NCBI GenBank assembly: GCA_017481575.1
Contig: JAFUPA010000068.1
Span: 42,117 to 106,116 of the forward strand
Length of the DNA: 64,000 nt
Origin: Clostridia bacterium
Lineage (GTDB): Bacteria; Bacillota; Clostridia; Oscillospirales; Acutalibacteraceae
Direction of reading: 5' to 3'
Both the position numbers and the translations under genes were made by a program. This document shows positions 60,105-64,000 of this stretch, in pieces. Positions within the stretch are counted from its first letter, which is position 1. Every line of letters begins with the position of its first letter. The notes under the pieces are model-generated. The model had not been told where the DNA came from and did not search any database. It saw nothing but the letters and a program-made list of their open reading frames with translations.

Positions 60105-61265
60105 ATGGCTATTTTAATTATAATTTTTCTTTTAGCCGTGCTTGTGCTTCTCGGTTTTGATTATCTCGACATTTTCTTAAATTGGCTGGGAAGAATTAAA
60201 ATCGGCACAATAAGTGATAAAAAAGAGTGGCAAAAAGCAACAAGTGATGTTGTCCTCAAGTGGCTTGAATCGGGAACACCAAAGCTTCCCACAAACGAAA
60301 ACAAAAAGTTCAAGCTTATATCCACGATTAAAAATTACAAAAAAATTGAATCAACAGCCTATTGGCAGGATGCATCGGTTCTGAAGGCGGCTGATGGAAT
60401 TGAAGGTTGTGAAGAGGGGATTTTTGCTCTTCTTGACAGATATATTGACACAGACAGCGGCAAGTGGAGAAATCCGCCAAGGAAAGTTGACTGTGCAATG
60501 CTCGCTTATGAGTTCCTTTGCTGTGAGTTTATTGACAATTCAACCATCCGTCCGGCAATGGATTATGTTGCTGACTATCTTTACAAACTCTATGAGGAAT
60601 ACGGCACCGTACCTTATAATACAGAGGTTAAAAATATCCGCTTTGTTGACACGGTCGGTATGATTTGTCCGTTTCTTATGAAATACGCTGTTGTGTATAA
60701 CGAGCCGAGGTATGTCGATGTTGCTCTGGCACAGATTAAAGAGTACAAAAAATTCGGATTTGACAAAGATACACGTATGCCGTGCCATTGTTTTAATGTC
60801 AAGACAAATGCTCCGCTCGGAATTTACGGTTGGGGCAGAGGCTGTGCCTGGTGGGCAATCGGAATAACCGACAGTCTTAAAACGCTCATGACGAGCAAGA
60901 CTTATAACATTGAGAAGGTTTTGCTTTTAAAATACTTAATTGAATTTATGACGACGGTAAAGACTTATCAGCGCAGTGACGGTGCATTTACCCGTATGCT
61001 GTTTACGTCCTCACTTGAGGACAGCTCTGCAGGTGCAATGCTCGCTTACTGTTTTGCAGAACTGTATGATTTAACGGAAAATGATGAATACAAAACTTTT
61101 TGCAAAAGAGTTCTTGAACACCTGATGACCTGTACACGTCGTAACGGCGTTATAGATTACGCACAGGGAGACACGATGGGAATAGGCTTTTATTCTGACA
61201 GTTTGCGTGTTGTTCCTGCGGCGCAGGGCTTTGCTGTTGCGGCGGCAAAGAAAATAGATTTTTAA
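60105..61265 (+). CDS. Membrane-anchored GH88/GH105-like enzyme
   Basis: The 386-residue protein starts with one hydrophobic helix (residues 3-25) that can anchor it, with the rest probably outside the cell. The remainder is an (alpha/alpha)6-like helical domain: RYIDTDSGKWRNPPRKVDCAML, NIRFVDTVGMICPFLMKYA (Asp near 187), YGWGRGCAWWAIGITDSL near 247 and TSSLEDSSAGAMLAYCFAEL near 307. These positions match the DT-x-x-M-x-x-PFL, GRGNGW-type and (D/E)SSA segments of unsaturated glucuronyl/rhamnogalacturonyl hydrolases (GH88/GH105). Sitting inside the EPS cluster, it may trim or release the polymer; activity is inferred. Confidence 0.78.
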   Translation: MAILIIIFLLAVLVLLGFDYLDIFLNWLGRIKIGTISDKKEWQKATSDVVLKWLESGTPKLPTNENKKFKLISTIKNYKKIESTAYWQDASVLKAADGIEGCEEGIFALLDRYIDTDSGKWRNPPRKVDCAMLAYEFLCCEFIDNSTIRPAMDYVADYLYKLYEEYGTVPYNTEVKNIRFVDTVGMICPFLMKYAVVYNEPRYVDVALAQIKEYKKFGFDKDTRMPCHCFNVKTNAPLGIYGWGRGCAWWAIGITDSLKTLMTSKTYNIEKVLLLKYLIEFMTTVKTYQRSDGAFTRMLFTSSLEDSSAGAMLAYCFAELYDLTENDEYKTFCKRVLEHLMTCTRRNGVIDYAQGDTMGIGFYSDSLRVVPAAQGFAVAAAKKIDF

Positions 61266-61298
61266 GTGACAGAATTACCGAAAGGGGGTAAGCGGGAT

Positions 61299-62060
61299 AT
61301 GATTGATATCCATTGTCACATTTTAAACGGGATTGACGACGGTGCACGTGATCTTGAAACAGCCGTGCAAATGTGTCGGATTGCTGAGATGAACGGTATA
61401 AAGCATATCGTTGCAACTCCGCACACAACAACTGTTGACAATATCGGACACTTTTTAGAAACAAGAGACAACAAAATCCGAATTCTCCGTCAAGTGCTTG
61501 AGGAGAGGGGTATTGATGTTAAAATTTACCCCGGTGCAGAGGTTTTTGTTGATGATGATATTTTCTTTTCAAACGATTTGAAACGCTTGACAATAAACGG
61601 TAGCCGATATATCCTAATTGAGTTCGCTTTCAGAAATGTCAAGATAAGAAAGATTTATGACTATTTAAACGAAATTATTAATGCAGGTCTTGTGCCGATA
61701 ATTGCACATCCCGAAAGGTATGAATTCTTCCAATTTGACTATGATGCAGTTAACTCACTTATCAGAAACGGAGTAATTTTTCAGATTAACGCTTCCAGTC
61801 TTGCCAGCTTTGACGGTTTGCAGGAATTTGAGCTTGCATACTCTATGGCGTATAACGGTGTGGCGTCTTTCATCGGTACGGATGCACACTCACCTGTCCA
61901 CCGTGCAAATAATCTTTCGGAAATGATGCGGTATTTTCCGCCCGACATCAGCCAGTATAATATGCAGGTTATGGTGCACGATGCGCCGAAGGCTGTTTTG
62001 ACAGACAGTCCGCTTCCGCAGACGGAACGCAAGGAAATCCGCAAGCGTGGCGGCTTTTGA
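61299..62060 (+). CDS. CpsB/CapC-type PHP tyrosine phosphatase
   Basis: It removes phosphate from the Tyr tail of the partner BY-kinase. The 253-residue PHP-domain protein has metal ligands in order: MIDIHCHILNGIDDGARDL (HCH where HSH or HCH is usual), VATPHTT near residue 40, PGAEVFV, IAHPERYEFF near 135 and IGTDAHSP near 195. ATG at 61299 lies directly before the conserved motif with AAGGGGG upstream; a GTG at 61266 would add 11 residues with no RBS. It precedes the kinase gene by a promoter-containing gap of 84 nt. Confidence 0.94.
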   Translation: MIDIHCHILNGIDDGARDLETAVQMCRIAEMNGIKHIVATPHTTTVDNIGHFLETRDNKIRILRQVLEERGIDVKIYPGAEVFVDDDIFFSNDLKRLTINGSRYILIEFAFRNVKIRKIYDYLNEIINAGLVPIIAHPERYEFFQFDYDAVNSLIRNGVIFQINASSLASFDGLQEFELAYSMAYNGVASFIGTDAHSPVHRANNLSEMMRYFPPDISQYNMQVMVHDAPKAVLTDSPLPQTERKEIRKRGGF

Positions 62061-62144
62061 CAGTTGACTTAAAACTTCGGATATTTTATAATTATACCCT
62101 ATCGATAGGCTTCGACGGTATTTCGTCGGGAAGGATGGTAAAAT
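62061..62144 (+). promoter_or_regulatory. Internal EPS promoter and structured leader for the BY-kinase
   Basis: TTGACT (62064-62069), 17-bp spacer, TATAAT (62087-62092). The leader has the palindrome CCTATCGATAGG (62098-62109) and a following GACG..CGTC hairpin before the RBS GAAGGATGG. The kinase can thus be expressed separately from the upstream EPS genes. Confidence 0.72.
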
Positions 62145-63833
62145 ATGCAGGATCTTGATACCAATAAAAATATATATTATAACGAAGAGGGCTCTGTGCT
62201 TGATATGGGTCGTCTTGCAAAAAATCTTCTTAATAAGATTTGGGCAATATTGCTTGTGGGTGCAATTTTTGCAGTTGCGGGCCTTGCAATTGCAAAGGCA
62301 ACTTATGTTGAGGTTTATTCCTCGAATATGACTCTGAGCTTTATGGAAACCAAGATGGTCATTGTAAAGGATTACTCAGGACGTAAGGATGCTCCGACTG
62401 AATATGAGGAGGAAACCACTTTCTATGGTGATTCAGATGCTAAAAGATATCAATATCTTTTAAAGAGCGATGAAATGGTAAATAAAATTCAGACCAAACT
62501 CAAGGAAATTGACCCGAACAGCGATTACAGTCATTCTTTTATTGAAAACAGTCTGGGCATCGAAACCATTGAAGAGGGTATCAGCGGCTTTTTCAAAATA
62601 AGCGTTACCAGCACAGATAAAGCATATTGCGAGCGTGCCATTGAGGTTGTTCTCGAGGAATTCCCCGAGTTTGTTCAGGGCTTTGATAGTACGCTGTCGA
62701 TTAAGGTTATTAAGAGCGCAAATGCTCCCGCTGTTACCAACAGCGACGGCGCTTCTACAAATGCAATTTACGGCTTTATAATCGGTGCTTTACTTGTTGC
62801 GGCAATTATATTCTTTATCACAATCACAACTAATACGGTAACAAGCCTCGAAAGCTTACGCCGTGAGGTTAATGTTAAGGTGCTTGGCTCTGTGCCGCTT
62901 CTTGAAAAACAGGTCGGTCTTTTCGGTAAAAAGAGCAAAACTCCGCAAGGCTCACTTCTTATTACGGACTCTTCAAAGGTCAGCTTTGCTTTTGTTGAAA
63001 GCTTCAAGTCAATCCGCACAAAGATTGAAAACGTTAAGGCAGAAAAGGGCTACAAGGCATTTGTTGTTACAAGTACCTATGAGGACGAGGGAAAAACAAC
63101 TGTTGCGGTTAACATTGCCTGCTCGCTTGCGCAAAAGGGTAAGTCCGTTTTGCTTATCGACAGTGACTTGAGAAAGCCTGCTGTTTTGCACGCAGTCGGT
63201 GTCAAGTCAGACACTAACTACGGTCTTATCCCGATTATCAAGGGAACATCAACCTATGTTGATTCAATCAAGTTTATAAAGTCTCTGGGTATTTTCGTTT
63301 TACCGACAGGCGGTATCTCGCTTAAATCTACAGAGGTTCTTGATACCGAAAAGGTGCGAAACGTTATTGAACAGGCAAGACGAGAGTTCGATTACATCAT
63401 CATCGACTCACCGCCGTCAAACGTTGTTACAGACAGCCTTGTTATTGCACCTCTTGCCGACGGTATTATCTACAATATCAGACGTGACTATGCAAAGGTT
63501 ACGGATATCAACAGAACGCTTGAAGAAATCCGCAGTGCGGACATTGAGGTTATTGGCGCAATCTTTACGATGAGCGGTAACGAAGAGCACAGCAGATACT
63601 ACAAGCGTAAAGGATATCTTCGCTACGGCTATTACGGCAGACGTGGAAGAAAGAGTGGCTACGGATACGGTAGCGGCTATGGCTACGGTAACGGTTATGG
63701 ATACGGCAATGGCTACGGATACGGCGGTTACGGTTACGGCAATGGTTACGGTTATGGCGGCTACGGCTACGGTTATGGCGGCTATGGCTACGGAGCAGAC
63801 CCCGATTCCGATAACAAGAAAATCGACAAATAA
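62145..63833 (+). CDS. Fused EPS co-polymerase and BY-kinase with Gly-Tyr tail
   Basis: This 562-residue inner-membrane protein joins a Wzz/CpsC-like chain-length part (transmembrane helices near 28-48 and 208-230 with an external domain between) and a CpsD-like tyrosine kinase. The kinase has Walker A VVTSTYEDEGKTTVAVNIA near 305-323, Walker A' VLLIDSDLRKPA near 337, and Walker B FDYIIIDSPPS near 415. In many Firmicutes these are two proteins; here they are one, as in Gram-negative Wzc. After ISxG-like MSGNEEHSRYYKRKGYLRYGYYGRR comes a tail of GYGYG units with 17 Tyr (about 504-550), far more than the usual few. Autophosphorylation there would tune polymerisation; the CpsB-type phosphatase is next door. 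Confidence 0.93.
   Translation: MQDLDTNKNIYYNEEGSVLDMGRLAKNLLNKIWAILLVGAIFAVAGLAIAKATYVEVYSSNMTLSFMETKMVIVKDYSGRKDAPTEYEEETTFYGDSDAKRYQYLLKSDEMVNKIQTKLKEIDPNSDYSHSFIENSLGIETIEEGISGFFKISVTSTDKAYCERAIEVVLEEFPEFVQGFDSTLSIKVIKSANAPAVTNSDGASTNAIYGFIIGALLVAAIIFFITITTNTVTSLESLRREVNVKVLGSVPLLEKQVGLFGKKSKTPQGSLLITDSSKVSFAFVESFKSIRTKIENVKAEKGYKAFVVTSTYEDEGKTTVAVNIACSLAQKGKSVLLIDSDLRKPAVLHAVGVKSDTNYGLIPIIKGTSTYVDSIKFIKSLGIFVLPTGGISLKSTEVLDTEKVRNVIEQARREFDYIIIDSPPSNVVTDSLVIAPLADGIIYNIRRDYAKVTDINRTLEEIRSADIEVIGAIFTMSGNEEHSRYYKRKGYLRYGYYGRRGRKSGYGYGSGYGYGNGYGYGNGYGYGGYGYGNGYGYGGYGYGYGGYGYGADPDSDNKKIDK
63655..63798 (+). repeat. In-frame GGNTAY hexamer repeat encoding the Gly-Tyr tail
   Basis: About 140 bp of GGNTAY hexamers interrupted by AGC/AAC/AAT codons and GGC-GGT junctions give GYGYG blocks with 17 Tyr codons. 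Because the unit is 6 bp, slippage would change tail length without changing frame. Confidence 0.85.
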
Positions 63834-63863
63834 ATAAAAACAAATCACCGCACTCCACAAAAA

Positions 63864-63883
63864 TGAAATGCACCCCAAATGTT
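63864..63883 (+). repeat. Left terminal inverted repeat of an IS3-family element
   Basis: TGCACCCCAAATGTTAGAC (within 63869-63887; an upstream TGAA at 63864 could belong to it) resembles the TG-started ends of IS3-family elements of the IS150 type. The right end lies outside the window, so the pairing cannot be checked. Confidence 0.6.
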
Positions 63884-63893
63884 AGACATTGTG

Positions 63894-63901
63894 ATATAAT
63901 G
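63894..63901 (+). promoter_or_regulatory. Candidate extended -10 promoter within the IS left end
   Basis: TGATATAAT (TATAAT at 63895-63900) lies between the terminal repeat and the transposase ATG, with a strong RBS AGGAGGGGTG at about 63908-63917. No good -35 is seen. Confidence 0.45.
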
Positions 63902-63924
63902 TTTAACAGGAGGGGTGATTTTTT

Positions 63925-64000
63925 ATGCCAAAAGGAATACCAAATAAAAAATACACAGGTGAATTCAAGCAAAAAGTAGTAGAAACAATGCACAAAGAAA
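63925..64000 (+). CDS. IS3-family transposase OrfA, 5' part only
   Basis: ATG at 63925 follows AGGAGGGGTG. The first 25 residues read MPKGIPNKKYTGEFKQKVV and continue VETMHKE to the window edge. The KKYTGEFKQKVVE pattern is the start of the OrfA (HTH) protein of IS3/IS150-type elements, which together with OrfB by frameshifting makes the DDE transposase. Only the 5' fragment is visible, so intactness cannot be judged. Its terminal repeat lies about 40 bp upstream, and the element abuts the EPS cluster. Confidence 0.82.
   Translation, partial: MPKGIPNKKYTGEFKQKVVETMHKE

Noticed and set aside
63655-63798. Possible CRISPR-like or minisatellite array
   Set aside because: The unit is a 6-bp codon pair in frame with the kinase gene; there are no spacers of constant length.
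63417-63993. Minus-strand frames rich in Val/Thr/Ala or Arg/His/Ser across the Gly-Tyr repeat
   Set aside because: They are reverse translations of the GGNTAY hexamer repeat, with no start signals.

Overview
The window looks like a chromosomal segment of an anaerobic, spore-forming gut-type Firmicute, most likely Oscillospiraceae/Ruminococcus-like Clostridia. The evidence is a spoIIE sporulation phosphatase, DnaD/DnaI-type primosome genes, rubrerythrin, a GlnRS gene together with tRNA-Gln(CUG), a dockerin-bearing secreted protein, consensus TTGACA/TATAAT promoters, purine-rich Shine-Dalgarno sites and moderate GC. This assignment is inference from gene content; no 16S gene is present.

Layout. 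1-4.7 kb: the 3' end of a beta-rich protein, an XRE repressor divergent from a 45-codon gene across two operator-like palindromes, a six-hairpin glycosidase-like enzyme, tRNA-Gln and a lone EutH-type transporter. 4.75-8.0 kb: a TPP riboswitch and terminator controlling thiM-thiE-HAD phosphatase-thiD (thiamine salvage). 8.0-10.4 kb: spoIIE. 10.5-14.1 kb: rlmB followed by a membrane protein built like a P-type ATPase with its catalytic motifs destroyed. 14.1-15.4 kb: an L20-type leader and infC-rpmI-rplT, infC starting at ATC. 15.5-28.9 kb: a tightly packed run of trmH-like, dprA, topA, trmFO, rnc, radical SAM, smc, GH127 and a zinc-ribbon/DUF2726 membrane protein. 29-33.1 kb: gltX-glnS-membrane protein. 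33.1-34.4 kb: birA-rbr (minus). 34.5-36.5 kb: a protein resembling a tandem P-loop ATPase with decayed Walker A motifs, and a secreted dockerin protein.

36.5-41.4 kb is an accessory stretch, all on the minus strand: a sugar isomerase-like TIM barrel, an AT-rich orphan, a DUF559 nuclease gene fitted exactly between terminal inverted repeats, a DUF2804 protein, a GT2 glycosyltransferase and a 48-bp palindrome. 41.4-48.1 kb is one minus-strand operon: dnaD-dnaI-tex-rlmD-purine permease. 48.4-52.7 kb holds a CNNM/CorC-like protein, an XRE regulator with membrane and zinc-ribbon parts, a secreted beta-helix protein and a small orphan. 52.8-63.8 kb is an exopolysaccharide cluster: dehydratase, initiating phosphoglycosyl transferase, GT4, EpsG-like polymerase, pyruvyl transferase, GT4, membrane-anchored GH88/105-like enzyme, CpsB-type phosphatase, and a fused co-polymerase/BY-kinase ending in a long Gly-Tyr tail. 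The window ends inside the left end of an IS3-family element.

The most unusual items are the DUF559 gene whose ribosome-binding site and stop codon both come from its flanking inverted repeats, the P-type ATPase-like pseudoenzyme next to rlmB, the degenerate tandem P-loop protein, the twin-operator XRE/small-gene pair, and the Gly-Tyr tail on the EPS tyrosine kinase. All family assignments were made by reading the sequence, without database searches.
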